From contig NZ_CP052757.1 of assembly GCF_009708005.2 (NCBI RefSeq), positions 2,852,001 to 2,916,000 of the forward strand: a stretch of DNA of 64,000 bases, written 5' to 3'. The translations under genes were made by a program, and so were the position numbers. Origin of the DNA: Cellulosimicrobium protaetiae. GTDB taxonomy: Bacteria; Actinomycetota; Actinomycetes; Actinomycetales; Cellulomonadaceae. Of the stretch, positions 26,560 to 42,033 are shown piece after piece. The notes beneath the pieces are model-generated. The model was not told the DNA's origin. It did no database searches and saw nothing but the letters and a program-made list of their open reading frames with translations. Numbering within the stretch: position 1 is the first letter of the stretch; each line of letters begins with the position of its first letter.

Positions 26560-27425
26560 TCAGCCGCGCAGGGCCTGCGCCGCCTCGTCGGTGGCCGCCC
26601 GGGCCGCCGCACGCAGCGCGTCGACGTCCGGGCCGGCGCGCAGGACGCCGCGCGAGGACGACGCGAGCACCTGGCGGCGGGCGTCGCCGAACACGGCCGC
26701 GAGCTCGGCGGCGCCCGCGCCCTGCGCCCCCACGCCGGGAGCCAGGAGCGGGCCACGCACCGCGGCGAGGTCCGTGCCCGTGCGGGCCGCGGCGTCCGCG
26801 ATCGTGGCTCCGACGACGAGGCCGACCGGGCCGAGCGCGTCGCCCGCCTCGACGACCGGCGCGTTCACGTCCGCGGCCGCGCGCGCGACGTGCGCCGCGA
26901 CCGACTCCACGCCCGCGCCCGCGCCGCGGCGCGCGTGCTGCACCTCGGCACCCTCCGGGTTCGACGTCAGGCACAGCACGAACAGGCCCCGCCCGGTCTC
27001 CAGCGCGGCGTCCACCGCGGGCTGGAGCGAACCGAAGCCGAGGTACGGGGAGACCGTGAGCGCGTCCGCCGCGAGCGGCGACCCGTCGCGCAGGTACGCG
27101 TCGGCGTAGGCGGCCATGGTCGAGCCGATGTCGCCGCGCTTCGCGTCCATGATCGCGAGCGTGCCCGCCGCACGGGCCGCCGCGAGGACCTCCTCGAGCG
27201 CCGCGACGCCGCGCGACCCGTGCCGCTCGAAGAACGCCGACTGCGGCTTCACCGCGGCCACGCGCCCCCCGACCGCCTCGACGACCCGCAGGCCGAGCTC
27301 GCGCAGCCCCGCGGCGTCGTCGGTCAGGCCCCAGTCCGCGAGCAGGCCCGGGTGCGGGTCGATGCCCACGCACAGCGGCCCGTGGTCGTCCAGCGCAGCC
27401 GCGAGGCGCGCCCCGAAGCCCGCGC

Positions 27426-27429
<4 letters not shown>
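26560..27429 (-). CDS. pyrF: Orotidine-5'-phosphate decarboxylase (type 2)
   Basis: A 289-residue TIM-barrel enzyme for the last UMP step. [31 protein letters not shown] and catalytic [13 protein letters not shown] (Asp/Lys/Asp) identify the long PyrF type found in actinobacteria. [11 protein letters not shown] contacts phosphate. GTG 27429 overlaps the carB stop (GTGA); it is the last gene of the pyrimidine operon. Confidence 0.96.
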
Positions 27430-30797
<3,368 letters not shown>

Positions 30798-30799
30798 GG

Positions 30800-32062
30800 T
30801 CAGCTCTCCTTGGTGTTCTGGTCGGCGGCCTCGGAGCCCTGGGCGGCGCGTCGGGACGCCATGAGCTCGACGAAGCGGTCGAAGAGGTACGCGGCGTCGT
30901 GGGGGCCGGCCGCGGCCTCGGGGTGGTACTGGACGGAGAAGGCGGGCAGGTCGAGGCACTCGAGCCCCTCGACCACCTGGTCGTTGAGCCCGACGTGGGA
31001 CACGACGACGCGCCCGTAGCGGCCGCCGTCGTGCGGGGCGACGGACTCGCCGTCGAGCGGCGCGTCCACGGCGAACCCGTGGTTGTGCGCGGTCACCTCG
31101 ACCTTGCCGGTGCGGCGGTCCATGACGGGCTGGTTGATGCCGCGGTGGCCGTACGCGAGCTTGTACGTGCCGTAGCCGAGGGCGCGCCCGAGGATCTGGT
31201 TGCCGAAGCAGATGCCGAAGAACGGGGTGCCGCGGTCCAGGACGGCGCGCAGCAGCTCGACCTCGTGCGTCGCCGCCCCGGGGTCGCCGGGGCCGTTGGA
31301 GAAGAACACGCCGTCGGGCGCGTAGGCCTCGACGTCCTCGATCGTCGAGGCGGCCGGGACCACGTGCACGCGCACGCCGCGCTGGGCGAGGCGCTGCGGC
31401 GTCATGGACTTGATGCCGAGGTCGACGGCGACGACCGTCGCGACGGGCTCGCCGTCCGGCGTCGTGCCCTCGAAGGGCTCGACGACGTACGCCTCGTCGG
31501 TGCTCACCTCGCGCGCGAGGTCGGCGCCGGCCATCGCGGGCGCGGCCTGCACCTCGGCGACGAGGTCCTCGACGGTGCGGGGGTAGCCGTCGCGCACGAG
31601 CGCGTCGCCCGAGAAGATGCCGGCACGCATCACGCCGAGCTCGCGCAGGTGGCGCGTCAGGGCGCGCGTGTCGACGTCGCTGATGCCGACGATCCCCTGC
31701 GCGGCGAGCTCGTCGTCGAGGGTGCGCTGCGCGCGCCAGTTCGACGCGCGCCGCGCGGCGTCGCGCACGACGTACCCGGCGACCCAGATCTTGCCCGACT
31801 CGGGGTCCTCGTCGTTGACCCCCGTGTTCCCGATGTGGGGGGCCGTCATGACGACGATCTGGCGGTGGTAGGACGGGTCGGTGAGCGTCTCCTGGTAGCC
31901 GGTCATGCCGGTGTTGAAGACGATCTCGCCGACCGTCGTGCCACGCGCGCCGTAGGCGCGCCCGGTCTGCACGGTGCCGTCCTCGAGGACGATCAGGGCC
32001 CGGTCGGCGGGCGGTGCGGTGGCGGAGACCTGGGTGGTCGCTGTGTTCACTGAGGCGGTCAC
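30800..32062 (-). CDS. carA: Carbamoyl-phosphate synthase small subunit (glutaminase)
   Basis: A 420-residue glutamine amidotransferase that delivers ammonia to CarB. The N-terminal domain has [17 protein letters not shown]. The class I amidotransferase domain has SNGPGDP, nucleophile Cys in [12 protein letters not shown] and the His-Glu of [11 protein letters not shown] 32062 overlaps the upstream PH-like gene stop by 4 bp. The first ~20 residues are a low-complexity extension. Confidence 0.96.
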   Translation of the reverse strand: MTASVNTATTQVSATAPPADRALIVLEDGTVQTGRAYGARGTTVGEIVFNTGMTGYQETLTDPSYHRQIVVMTAPHIGNTGVNDEDPESGKIWVAGYVVRDAARRASNWRAQRTLDDELAAQGIVGISDVDTRALTRHLRELGVMRAGIFSGDALVRDGYPRTVEDLVAEVQAAPAMAGADLAREVSTDEAYVVEPFEGTTPDGEPVATVVAVDLGIKSMTPQRLAQRGVRVHVVPAASTIEDVEAYAPDGVFFSNGPGDPGAATHEVELLRAVLDRGTPFFGICFGNQILGRALGYGTYKLAYGHRGINQPVMDRRTGKVEVTAHNHGFAVDAPLDGESVAPHDGGRYGRVVVSHVGLNDQVVEGLECLDLPAFSVQYHPEAAAGPHDAAYLFDRFVELMASRRAAQGSEAADQNTKES

Positions 32063-32760
32063 GGTGCTTCCTCGTCGTTCTCGTCGGTGCCGGGTGTCGC
32101 GCTCTCGCGCGTCGGCGCCGGGTCTGCGGGGTCTGCGGGGGCGGCGCTCGGCGCCCCGGGTCGTCGCTCGTGCGAGTCGTCGGCGGCGTCTCGGTCGCGG
32201 TCGTCGTCGGCTCGTCCGGCGAGACCTTGGACAGCCTCCAGGAGGCGTGCCACGTCGTGGTCGTGACGGGGCAGGAGCCCGGTGTCGAGCCGGACCTCAG
32301 CGTTCGCCGGAGCCTCGGGCGCGTCGGCAGGGACGGGCTCCGCAGGCACGGTCCACGTCACGACGACGATGGCCTCCTTGCCGACGAACTTGCCGGCCAT
32401 GCCGGGCGTGAGGGCCGCGCCCCCGACCGCCGCGGCGGGCACCCACAGGTCTGGGGCGCCGTTGCGCGCGACGTGCAGGCCGCCGTCGTGCACGGTGACC
32501 TGGGCCTGGGACCGGTCGCCGAGACCGTGGGCGCCGATGCGGGCGAGCCAGTCACCCGCGAGCGTGCTCGACACGTAGAGGGCGTCGAGCGGCCCGAGCA
32601 CCACGCCGCCCCGTACGGCCTCCGCAGGCACCGCGGGAGGGGTCGGGACGACGCCGGTCGACCGCCGCACGAGGCGACCGCGACCGAGGAGGACGAGGGT
32701 GAGCAGGATGACGCCGAGCACGATCCAGATGCCGGCGGCGACGGGCTGGGGCAGGTTCAC
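32059..32760 (-). CDS. Single-pass membrane protein with PH-like domain
   Basis: A 233-residue protein. One N-terminal membrane segment ([18 protein letters not shown]) precedes a ~110-residue soluble domain ([40 protein letters not shown]). This is the PH-like protein regularly found between pyrC and carA in actinobacteria. An Asp/Arg/Pro-rich tail of ~50 residues ends it. The function is unknown; conserved position in the pyr operon with 4-bp overlaps on both sides implies co-expression only. Confidence 0.75.
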   Translation of the reverse strand: MNLPQPVAAGIWIVLGVILLTLVLLGRGRLVRRSTGVVPTPPAVPAEAVRGGVVLGPLDALYVSSTLAGDWLARIGAHGLGDRSQAQVTVHDGGLHVARNGAPDLWVPAAAVGGAALTPGMAGKFVGKEAIVVVTWTVPAEPVPADAPEAPANAEVRLDTGLLPRHDHDVARLLEAVQGLAGRADDDRDRDAADDSHERRPGAPSAAPADPADPAPTRESATPGTDENDEEAP

Positions 32761-34117
32761 GCGCGGACCCCCCGCGCGTCGGCGCCCGCCGGGACGGGTG
32801 CGCCGTCGAGCACCGTAGCCCGACCGCGCAGGAACGTCGCGACGACGGCGCCGGGCAGCTCGCGGCCCTGGAAGGGGGTGTTGGTGCTCGCGGTGGCCTG
32901 CCCCGCGCCGTCGACGACGCGGCGCGCGGCCGGGTCGACGAGCGTGACGTTCGCAGGCTCGCCGACCTCGAGCGGGCGACCCTGGGCGTGCTCGCCGGCG
33001 TCGATGCGGCCGATGCGCGCGGGCGCGCTCGACAGCACGCGCGCGACGTCGGCCCACGTGAGGCGGCCGGTGTCGACCATGGTCTGCTGGACGACGCTCA
33101 GCGCCGTCTCCAGGCCGGTCATGCCGAACGCGGCCGCGGCCCACTCGCAGTCCTTGTCCTCGCGGGCGTGCGGCGCGTGGTCGGTCGCGACGATGTCGAT
33201 CGTCCCGTCCGCGAGCCCCTCGCGCACGGCCTCGACGTCCTCGGCCGTCCGCAGCGGCGGGTTGACCTTGAACGTCGGGTCGTAGCCCCGGGCGAGGTCG
33301 TCGGTGAGGACCAGGTGGTGGGGCGTGACCTCGGCGGTGACGTCGATGCCGCGCCCCTTGGCCCAGCGCACGATCTCGACCGAGCCGGCCGTGGAGAGGT
33401 GGCACACGTGCAGGCGCGAGCCCACGTGCTCCGCGAGGAGCACGTCGCGCGCGATGATCGCCTCCTCGGCGACCGCCGGCCACCCCGCGAGGCCCAGCTC
33501 GGCCGAGACGACGCCCTCGTTCATCTGGGCGCCCTCGGTGAGGCGCGGCTCCTGCGCGTGCTGGGCGACGACGCCGTCGAACGCCTTGACGTACTCGAGC
33601 GCGCGGCGCATGAGGATCGGGTCGTCGACGCACTTGCCGTCGTCGGAGAACACGCGCACGCGCGCGGCCGAGTCCGCCATGGCGCCGAGCTCGGCGAGCT
33701 GCTGACCGGCGAGCCCGACGGAGACGGCGCCGACCGGGTGCACGTCGACCCAGCCCGCGTCGCGCCCGAGGCGCCACACCTGCTCGACGACCCCCGCCGT
33801 GTCCGCGACGGGCGTCGTGTTGGCCATGGCGTGCACGGCGGTGAACCCGCCCGCCGCGGCGGCACGCGTGCCGGACCCGATCGTCTCGGCGTCCTCGCGG
33901 CCCGGCTCGCGCAGGTGGGTGTGCAGGTCGACCAGGCCGGGGAGCGCCACGAGGCCGGTCGCGTCGACGACGACGGTCCCGTCGCCCTCGGAACCGGCGC
34001 GCGCGGCACCGACGGGCGCGATCTCGGCGATCACGCCGCCGGAGAGCACGAGGTCGACGGGCTCGCCGCCGAGCGGGCGCGCGCCGCGCAGGACGTACGT
34101 GGTGGTTGCGGCGCTGC

Positions 34118-34121
<4 letters not shown>
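32757..34121 (-). CDS. pyrC: Dihydroorotase
   Basis: A 454-residue class I zinc amidohydrolase closing carbamoyl aspartate to dihydroorotate. Metal ligands: [12 protein letters not shown] (HxH), AQHAQEP (His), [13 protein letters not shown] (His) and VATDHAPHA (Asp). [10 protein letters not shown] and [11 protein letters not shown] are also family features. GTG 34121 overlaps the pyrB stop. Length fits class I. Confidence 0.96.
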
Positions 34122-36045
<1,924 letters not shown>

Positions 36046-36465
36046 TCAGGCCGTGATCGTCGGCTTCATCTCGACGATGCGTGCGAGCAGCCCGTTGACG
36101 AACGACGGCGAGTCGTCGGTCGACAGGGACCGCGCGAGGTCGACGGCCTCGTCGATCGCGACGACGTCCGGGACGTCGTCGTTGAAGAGGATCTCCCAGC
36201 CGCCGATGCGCAGCAGGGCGCGGTCGACGGCCGGCATGCGCTCGAGCGTCCACCCGTGGGAGTACGTCTCGATCAGCTCGTCGATGCGGTCGCGGTGCGC
36301 GAGCACGCCCTCGACGATGTCGACCGCGTACTGCGGCAGGGCGGTCTGCGCCGTGCCGGGGTCGGCGACGCGCTCCGCGAGGAGGGTCGTCGGGTCCACC
36401 TGACGCTGCTCCGCCTCGAAGAGGACGTCGAGCGCGCGCTTGCGCGCCTTGGTGCGTGCGGCCAT
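36046..36465 (-). CDS. nusB: Transcription antitermination factor NusB
   Basis: A 139-residue all-helical protein that with NusE (S10) binds boxA RNA for rRNA antitermination. TKARKRALDVLFEAEQR is the Arg-rich RNA-binding start; the ILFNDDVPDVVAIDEAVDLA and SFVNGLLARI segments are characteristic. It follows efp by 57 bp, an order conserved in actinobacteria. Confidence 0.95.
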   Translation of the reverse strand: MAARTKARKRALDVLFEAEQRQVDPTTLLAERVADPGTAQTALPQYAVDIVEGVLAHRDRIDELIETYSHGWTLERMPAVDRALLRIGGWEILFNDDVPDVVAIDEAVDLARSLSTDDSPSFVNGLLARIVEMKPTITA

Positions 36466-36522
36466 GGTGATCGGCTGTCCCTCGTTGCTCTCAGCGGCTC
36501 TGGGTGGTTCTCGGGGCCCTGG

Positions 36523-37086
36523 TCAGTCGTTCACGCGGCCGAGGTACGAGCCGTCGCGCGTGTCGACCTTGACCTTGGTGCCCTGCTCGAGGAACAGCGG
36601 GACCTGGATCTGCGCGCCCGTCTCGAGCGTGGCCGGCTTGGTGCCGCCGGTCGAGCGGTCGCCCTGGAGGCCCGGCTCGGTGTAGGTGATCTCGAGGACG
36701 ACCGAGGCGGGGAGCTCGATGTAGAGCGGCTGGCCGTCGTTGGACGCCACGAGCACGTTCTGGTTCTCGAGCATGTAGTCCTTGGCGTCGCCCACGATCT
36801 CGGGCGAGATCGTGATCTGGTCGTACGTCGACGTGTCCATGAACACGTAGTCCGCGCCGTCCTGGTACAGGTACTGGAAGTCGCGGCGGTCGACGTTGGC
36901 CGTCTCGATCTTGAGGCCGGCGTTGAACGTCTTGTCGATCGTCTTGCCCGTCATGACGTTCTTGATCTTGGTGCGGACGAACGCGCCACCCTTGCCGGGC
37001 TTGACGTGCTGGAACTCGATCACGGTCCACAGCTGGCCGTCGAGTCGCAGCACGGTGCCGTTCTTGATGTCGTTGGTGGTCGCCAC
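36523..37086 (-). CDS. efp: Translation elongation factor P
   Basis: A 187-residue factor that relieves stalling at polyproline. Three beta-barrel domains are present, starting [20 protein letters not shown]. The tip loop is KPGKGGAF, with an invariant Lys and the Pro-Gly-Lys-Gly-Gly-Ala type loop that works unmodified in actinobacteria. The C-terminus [12 protein letters not shown] is complete. Confidence 0.96.
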   Translation of the reverse strand: MATTNDIKNGTVLRLDGQLWTVIEFQHVKPGKGGAFVRTKIKNVMTGKTIDKTFNAGLKIETANVDRRDFQYLYQDGADYVFMDTSTYDQITISPEIVGDAKDYMLENQNVLVASNDGQPLYIELPASVVLEITYTEPGLQGDRSTGGTKPATLETGAQIQVPLFLEQGTKVKVDTRDGSYLGRVND

Positions 37087-37198
37087 GTTCGTCTTCCTGT
37101 CGGAGGGTCTACGGGCTCCGCGGCGCCGGACGACGCGAGTCGACCGGGCACACCGGGGCGGAGCGGGAAATGGGCCTTGACGATCTTACCGGAGCGAC

Positions 37199-37681
37199 CT
37201 ACCCCAGCGCGACGAGGACCGCGTTCGCCGCGACGCCGACGGTCGCCGCCCAGCACATCGAGGCGAGGGTCCCGATGACGAACCGCTCGGACGCGACGGG
37301 GTGCTCGCGCAGCTCCGGGTAGCGCCCGAGGCCCTTGATCGCGACGACGAAGGCGATCCCGCCGGGCTCGCCGGCGAGCAGGCAGCCCGTGATCGCGAAC
37401 CGTTCGAGGATCCCGATCCACGTGCCGCCCCGCAGTGCCTTGACGGCCTCCGTGCCGATGGGCCCCGTCGCCGGCGGCGGAGGCGGCGGCACGGGGACGG
37501 TCGCAGGGTCCACGGCGCCGGCCGTGGTGCGCGGGCGCCCGGCACGACCGCGCCCCGGGTCGCCGGAGCGCGCCGCGGTACGCAGCACCCACTGCGTCAC
37601 CGGCCCTCCGCCGAGCACGCTCGCCGCGAGCGCGACGACCCACACCACGACCACCAGCACGACCGTCACCGGGTCCGTCAT
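37199..37681 (-). CDS. Membrane protein paired with the SatD-like regulator
   Basis: A 160-residue protein with a first membrane segment (VTVVLVVVVWVVALAASVLGG), a Pro-rich cytoplasmic linker, and two or three further segments (ILERFAITGCLLAGEPGGIA; IGTLASMCWAATVGVAANAV). ERFAITGCLLAGEPGGIAFV resembles membrane partners encoded after SatD proteins. ATG 37681 overlaps the satD-like stop as ATGA. The function is unknown. Confidence 0.7.
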   Translation of the reverse strand: MTDPVTVVLVVVVWVVALAASVLGGGPVTQWVLRTAARSGDPGRGRAGRPRTTAGAVDPATVPVPPPPPPATGPIGTEAVKALRGGTWIGILERFAITGCLLAGEPGGIAFVVAIKGLGRYPELREHPVASERFVIGTLASMCWAATVGVAANAVLVALG

Positions 37682-38328
37682 TCCCTGCCCTCTCGCAGAT
37701 CCTCCGGCGGCTCGTCCCGACGGCGAGCCGCGAGCTCGCCCAGGAGCCTCGCCACGACGGGCCGCACCGCCGCCTCCTCCGGCCACAGCGCGACGCGCAG
37801 CCGCTGGCTGACCGCCTGCTCGGACACCCCGAGCGCCCGGGCCACATCCTTCTGGGTGCCGCCCACACGCGCGAGCGTGTCGACCGCCTCCCACCCCGGC
37901 GCGGTGCGCCGGTCCACGACCGCGGCCAGGAGGCGCAGGAGCGCCTCGACCTCGGCCGCGCGTTCCAGCGGCTCGCCGCGCACGGCGACGGGGGCCGTGG
38001 CCGCGCGCGACTTGGCCTGCTCGACCGCCTCGCGCGCCCGCACGAAGGCCTCCCCCGACGCCTCGCGCGAGACGGCGGGCAGCGGCTCGTCGACGTCGCC
38101 CGCGCCGACGCCGACGCTCCAGCCGCCGTCGCGCAGCAGGTCGAGCACCACGTCGACCACCGTCACCGGGTCGTCGAGCACGCCCTGCACCTCGTCGCCC
38201 ACCGTCCGGTCGAACGGGACCACGAGCCCGGGCCGCACGCGCAGGAGCGCCTCGAGGCGCGCGAGCACCTCGGGGACGCGGTCGCGGTGACCGGTGCTCC
38301 CCCGCTGGTCGACGGTGAGGACGAACAT
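37678..38328 (-). CDS. SatD-family protein with C-terminal helix-turn-helix
   Basis: A 216-residue protein. The N-terminal SatD domain has VLTVDQRGSTGHRDRVPEVL and PFDRTVGDEVQGVLDDP, resembling a degenerate cyclase-like ferredoxin fold. A C-terminal helix-turn-helix (VGGTQKDVARALGVSEQAVS, ~160) suggests DNA binding. ATG 38328 is set by a promoter ending 7 nt upstream (-35 TTGATC 38364-38359, 17-bp spacer, -10 TAGCCT 38341-38336), so the mRNA is probably leaderless; the frame's earlier ATG at 38364 lies inside that promoter. The biochemical role of SatD is unproven. Confidence 0.8.
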   Translation of the reverse strand: MFVLTVDQRGSTGHRDRVPEVLARLEALLRVRPGLVVPFDRTVGDEVQGVLDDPVTVVDVVLDLLRDGGWSVGVGAGDVDEPLPAVSREASGEAFVRAREAVEQAKSRAATAPVAVRGEPLERAAEVEALLRLLAAVVDRRTAPGWEAVDTLARVGGTQKDVARALGVSEQAVSQRLRVALWPEEAAVRPVVARLLGELAARRRDEPPEDLREGRE

Positions 38329-38345
38329 GCGATCCAGGCTATCCC

Positions 38346-38393
38346 CTTGATACCGCAGGATCAAGCATCCTGACTTGATGGCGAGCGGTCAAG
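38346..38393 (-). promoter_or_regulatory. Paired palindromes over the satD-like promoter
   Basis: CTTGAT-N8-ATCAAG (38346-38365) and CTTGATGGCGAGCGGTCAAG (38374-38393; CTTGA/TCAAG arms) are spaced 28 bp start to start. The first overlaps the -35 TTGATC. Half-site CTTGA is shared by all four arms. The encoded HTH protein is the obvious candidate ligand (inference). Confidence 0.65.
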
Positions 38394-38427
38394 GGTCGCG
38401 GGACGGATCGGAGCGAGGGCGGCGTCG

Positions 38428-38874
38428 TCAGCCGCGCAGGCGGGCCGCGAGCGCCTCGAGCGCGAGCCGGTAGGAGTCGAACCCGAAGCCCGCGATCGTG
38501 CCGGTCGCGACCGCGCCGACGACGGAGTGCGAACGGAACGCCTCGCGCGCCGCGGGGTTGCTCAGGTGGACCTCGACGAGCAGGAGCCCCGACGTCGTGA
38601 CCTGTGCCGCGGCGTCACGCACGGCGTAGGAGTAGTGGGTGAACGCGGCCGGGTTGAGCACGACGTGCGCCCGCGCGTCGACGGCCTCATGGAGCCAGCC
38701 CACGAGCTCGGACTCGTCGTCGGTCTGGCGCACGTCGACCGTCAGGTCGAGCGCGCCGCCCCACGCGAGGGCGGACTCCTGGAGGTCGGCCATCGAGGCG
38801 GAGCCGTAGATCTCCGGCTCGCGCACACCGAGCCGACCGAGGTTGGGTCCGTTGAGGACCAGCACGCGTTCCAT
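38428..38874 (-). CDS. aroQ: 3-dehydroquinate dehydratase, type II
   Basis: A 148-residue enzyme of the shikimate pathway. VLNGPNLGRLGVREPEIYG carries the catalytic Tyr and Arg loop, LNPAAFTHYSYAVRDA the Asn and the dehydrating His, and VEVHLSNPAAREAFRSHS the substrate loop. ATG 38874 has TAGGCT (38883-38888) 8 nt upstream. It stands apart from aroB/aroK/aroC because two plus-strand genes intervene. Confidence 0.95.
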   Translation of the reverse strand: MERVLVLNGPNLGRLGVREPEIYGSASMADLQESALAWGGALDLTVDVRQTDDESELVGWLHEAVDARAHVVLNPAAFTHYSYAVRDAAAQVTTSGLLLVEVHLSNPAAREAFRSHSVVGAVATGTIAGFGFDSYRLALEALAARLRG

Positions 38875-38994
38875 GGCGCCCGAGCCTAGCCGCGCCGTGG
38901 TCGCCCGCGCGGCGCGTGCTCGCCCGTGCCCGTCGCGAGACCCGGGTGGGTCTCTCGACGCGCGGCCCGCCGCGCCGTCGGGCACGCTGACGGG

Positions 38995-40017
38995 GTGAGC
39001 CTCGCCACCGTCCCCCGCACCCGCTGGGAGCCCGACGCGCTGGTCGAGGGATGGGAGACGCTCGAGCTCCCGGCACCGCGGCTGCCGGGCGTCGCCACCC
39101 CGGGCAGCGCGCGCGAGGCGGTCTCGCCGGTCCTGACGCTGGTGCGCCGCGCGCACCGACCGGCTCGCCCCGTCGGGAGCGTCGTCCTCGTCCACGGCTA
39201 CAACGACTACGTCTTCCAGGACCACGTGGTCGAGTCGTTCGCCGAGGCGGGGTGGGACGCGCTGGGCGTGGACCTGCGCCGTGCGGGGCGGTCGCTGCGC
39301 GCGGGCCAGGTGCCGCACTACGTCGACGACCTGCGCGAGACGGCGGCGGACCTCGGCGTGGCCGTCGCGGCCGCACGACGGTCGCCGGGCCCGGTGGTGG
39401 TGCACGCGCACTCGACCGGTGGTCTCGTCGCGGCGCTCTGGGCGCACGCCCACCGCGGCGCGGGCGGCTGCGACGCGCTCGTGCTCGACAGCCCGTTCCT
39501 CGACCTGCGCGCGTCGTGGGTCGAGCGGACGGTGGGGACGCGGGTGATCGACGCCGTCGGTCCGTGGAGCCCGCTGACGGTGGTCAGCTCGGGGCCGTCC
39601 GCGTACACGGGACACCTGCTCGCGGAGCGCGGCGGGCGGTGGACGTTCGACACGTCGCTCAAGCGCCCGGAGGGCGTCCCGGTCCGTGCCGGGTGGCTGC
39701 GGGCGGTGCGCCAGGGGCACGCTCGGGTGGCTCGCGGGCTGGACGTCGCGTGCCCGGTGCTGGTCGCCCGGGCCGACCGCTCGGGGGCGGAGGATCCGAC
39801 AGGCCCGGACCGGGAGGTGGACCTGGAGACGACCGACACCGTGCTCGACGTCGCACAGATCGCGCGGCTCGCGCCGCGGCTGGGTCGCGACGTGACGGAG
39901 CTCGTCGTTCCCGGAGCGGTGCACGACCTCACGCTGTCCGACGACGGCCCGCGCGCGACCTACCTGTCGGCCGTCCTCGGCTGGCTCGACGAGCACGTCC
40001 GCCGGGAGGCGGCGTGA
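38995..40017 (+). CDS. Alpha/beta hydrolase (lysophospholipase-like)
   Basis: A 340-residue hydrolase. VVLVHGYNDYVFQDH is the oxyanion region, VVVHAHSTGGLVAALWA the nucleophile elbow (Ser in HSTGG), and VVPGAVHDLTLS supplies the likely His. DALGVDLRRAGRSLRAGQ matches monoglyceride lipase-type serine hydrolases. GTG 38995 fits better than an upstream frame beginning in low-complexity sequence. Its stop overlaps the GDPD start, suggesting a lipid-breakdown pair. Confidence 0.83.
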   Translation: MSLATVPRTRWEPDALVEGWETLELPAPRLPGVATPGSAREAVSPVLTLVRRAHRPARPVGSVVLVHGYNDYVFQDHVVESFAEAGWDALGVDLRRAGRSLRAGQVPHYVDDLRETAADLGVAVAAARRSPGPVVVHAHSTGGLVAALWAHAHRGAGGCDALVLDSPFLDLRASWVERTVGTRVIDAVGPWSPLTVVSSGPSAYTGHLLAERGGRWTFDTSLKRPEGVPVRAGWLRAVRQGHARVARGLDVACPVLVARADRSGAEDPTGPDREVDLETTDTVLDVAQIARLAPRLGRDVTELVVPGAVHDLTLSDDGPRATYLSAVLGWLDEHVRREAA

Positions 40018-40799
40018 GAGCGCGCGCGGACCGAGCCGGCGGGAGCTACCTCGACGCCCCGTTCGCCGCGCTCGCGCACCGCGGCTTCTCGCGCGACGGG
40101 CTGGAGAACTCGATGACGGCCTTCGCCGCGGCCCGCGACCTCGGGCTGCGGTACGTGGAGACGGACGCCCACGCGACGGCCGACGGCGTGGCCGTCGCGC
40201 TCCACGACGCGTCGCTCGACCGCACGACGGACGCGCGCGGGCTCGTCGCAGACCTCCCGTGGCGCACCGTGCGCGCGGCGCGGATCGGCGGGACGGAGCC
40301 CGTGCCCTCGTTGGAGGACGTGCTGGGCACGTGGCCGGACCTGCGCGTGAACGTCGACGTGAAGTCGGCGGCCGCGGCCGAGCCGGTCGCCCGGGCGATC
40401 GAGCGCACGCGCGCCCACGACCGCGTGTGCGTCGCGTCGTTCGCGGCGTCGCGCCGGGAGGCGACCGTGGCGCGGCTGTCGCGTCCGGTCGCGGTCTCCG
40501 GCGGGCGCGGCGCGGTGGTCGGCATGCTCCTCGCCGGTCGTGCGAGGGCCGACGCGCTGGCCCGCCGCGCGGCCCGGTCGGTCGACTGCCTGCAGGTGCC
40601 CGTGCGCGGGGGCTGGGTGCGCGTCGTCGACTCGGGGTTCGTGCGGGCGGCGCACCGGGCGGGCGTCGCCGTGCACGCGTGGACCGTGAACGACCGCGCG
40701 ACGATGCACCGGCTGCTCGACCTCGGGGTCGACGGGATCGTCACCGACCGCGCGGACCTGCTCCGCGACGTGCTCCGCGCACGGGGGATGTGGGCTTGA
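40014..40799 (+). CDS. Glycerophosphodiester phosphodiesterase
   Basis: A 261-residue TIM-barrel enzyme that splits glycerophosphodiesters to glycerol-3-phosphate and an alcohol. ALAHRGFSRDGLENS (catalytic His-Arg and metal Glu), YVETDAHATADGVAVALHD (Glu, Asp, second His) and LDRTTDARG are all present. The later VHAWTVNDRATMHRLLDLGV and IVTDRADLL complete the family pattern. GTG 40014 overlaps the hydrolase stop (GTGA) after GGGAGG. Confidence 0.92.
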   Translation: MRARADRAGGSYLDAPFAALAHRGFSRDGLENSMTAFAAARDLGLRYVETDAHATADGVAVALHDASLDRTTDARGLVADLPWRTVRAARIGGTEPVPSLEDVLGTWPDLRVNVDVKSAAAAEPVARAIERTRAHDRVCVASFAASRREATVARLSRPVAVSGGRGAVVGMLLAGRARADALARRAARSVDCLQVPVRGGWVRVVDSGFVRAAHRAGVAVHAWTVNDRATMHRLLDLGVDGIVTDRADLLRDVLRARGMWA

Positions 40800-40851
40800 G
40801 CGCCACGGTCCGCTGCCCGGACGCCCGGGCGCGGTCGCCGTCCGCCGCGCG

Positions 40852-42033
40852 TCAGAGCGCGACGGGGCCGCGTCCTACCGGCGCGTCGGCCGCGATCTCG
40901 GCGTAGGCCGCGGCGAGGAGCGTCGGGTCCGGGCCCTCGAGGCGCGTGGGCCGCGCGACGTCGTCGAGCACGACGAACCGCAGGAGGTCGCCGCGCGACT
41001 TCTTGTCGCGGCGCATCGCGGACAGGAGCTGCTCCCAGCGGTCGCCGCGGTACGTGAGCGGCAGGCCGAGCGAGCCGAGGATCGCGCGGTGCCGCTCCAC
41101 GACGGCGTCGTCGAGCTTCCCCGCGAGGCGTGACAGCTCGGCCGCGAACACCATGCCGACGGACACCGCGGCGCCGTGGCGCCACTGGTAGCGCTCCGTG
41201 AGCTCGACGGCGTGCCCCAGCGTGTGCCCGTAGTTGAGGATCTCGCGCAGGCCGGCCTCCTTGAGGTCCTCCCCCACGACGCGCGCCTTGACCGCGATCG
41301 AGCGCTCGACGAGCTCCGCGACGACGGCCCACGTCTCGTCCGTGGTCGGGCGCGTGCCCCACGCGGCGAGCGCGTCGGCGTGCTCCTCGACGAGCTCGAG
41401 GATGCGCTCGTCGGCGATGAAGCCGGTCTTGACGACCTCCGCCAGGCCGGCGACGAAGTCCCAGCGCCCGAGCGACTCGAGCGCCGCGAGGTCGCACAGC
41501 ACGCCCGCGGGCGGGTGGAACGACCCGACGAGGTTCTTGCCCTCGGCCGTGTTGATGCCGGTCTTGCCCCCGACGGCCGCGTCGACCATCGCGAGCAGCG
41601 TCGTCGGCACGTGCACCACGCGGATGCCGCGCAGCCACGTCGCGGCGACGAACCCGCCGAGGTCGGTCGTCGCGCCGCCACCGACGGTGACGACAGCGTC
41701 CGTGCGCGTGAAGTCCAGCTGCCCGAGCACGCCCCACAGGAACGCCGCGACCTGGGCGGTCTTCGCCTCCTCGGCGTCCGGGACCTCCGCGACGTACGCC
41801 TCGTAGCCCGACGCCTTGAGGTCCTCGTGGACCACCTCGGCGGTCGCGGCGAGCGCCGCGGGGTGCACGACGAGCACCCGGCGCACCTTCTGGCCGAGCA
41901 TCGCGGGCAGCTCGCCGAGCAGGTGCTTGCCCACGACGACGTCGTACGGCTGGTCCCCCGCGACCCGCACGCGCGTCGGCGCGTCGGACCCGGTGGCGGC
42001 CTGGGTGTCGGGGTCGGGGGTCGAGTCGCTCAC
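40852..42033 (-). CDS. aroB: 3-dehydroquinate synthase
   Basis: A 393-residue NAD- and metal-dependent enzyme forming the shikimate ring. [51 protein letters not shown] and [12 protein letters not shown] (metal His residues) are intact. GTG 42033 overlaps the aroK stop. The first ~20 residues are an extension. It converges with the GDPD gene 52 bp away. Confidence 0.96.
   Translation of the reverse strand: MSDSTPDPDTQAATGSDAPTRVRVAGDQPYDVVVGKHLLGELPAMLGQKVRRVLVVHPAALAATAEVVHEDLKASGYEAYVAEVPDAEEAKTAQVAAFLWGVLGQLDFTRTDAVVTVGGGATTDLGGFVAATWLRGIRVVHVPTTLLAMVDAAVGGKTGINTAEGKNLVGSFHPPAGVLCDLAALESLGRWDFVAGLAEVVKTGFIADERILELVEEHADALAAWGTRPTTDETWAVVAELVERSIAVKARVVGEDLKEAGLREILNYGHTLGHAVELTERYQWRHGAAVSVGMVFAAELSRLAGKLDDAVVERHRAILGSLGLPLTYRGDRWEQLLSAMRRDKKSRGDLLRFVVLDDVARPTRLEGPDPTLLAAAYAEIAADAPVGRGPVAL

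Noticed and set aside
26935-26975. A tRNA T-loop-like GGTTCGAC string
   Set aside because: It lies inside pyrF with no acceptor stem or cloverleaf around it.
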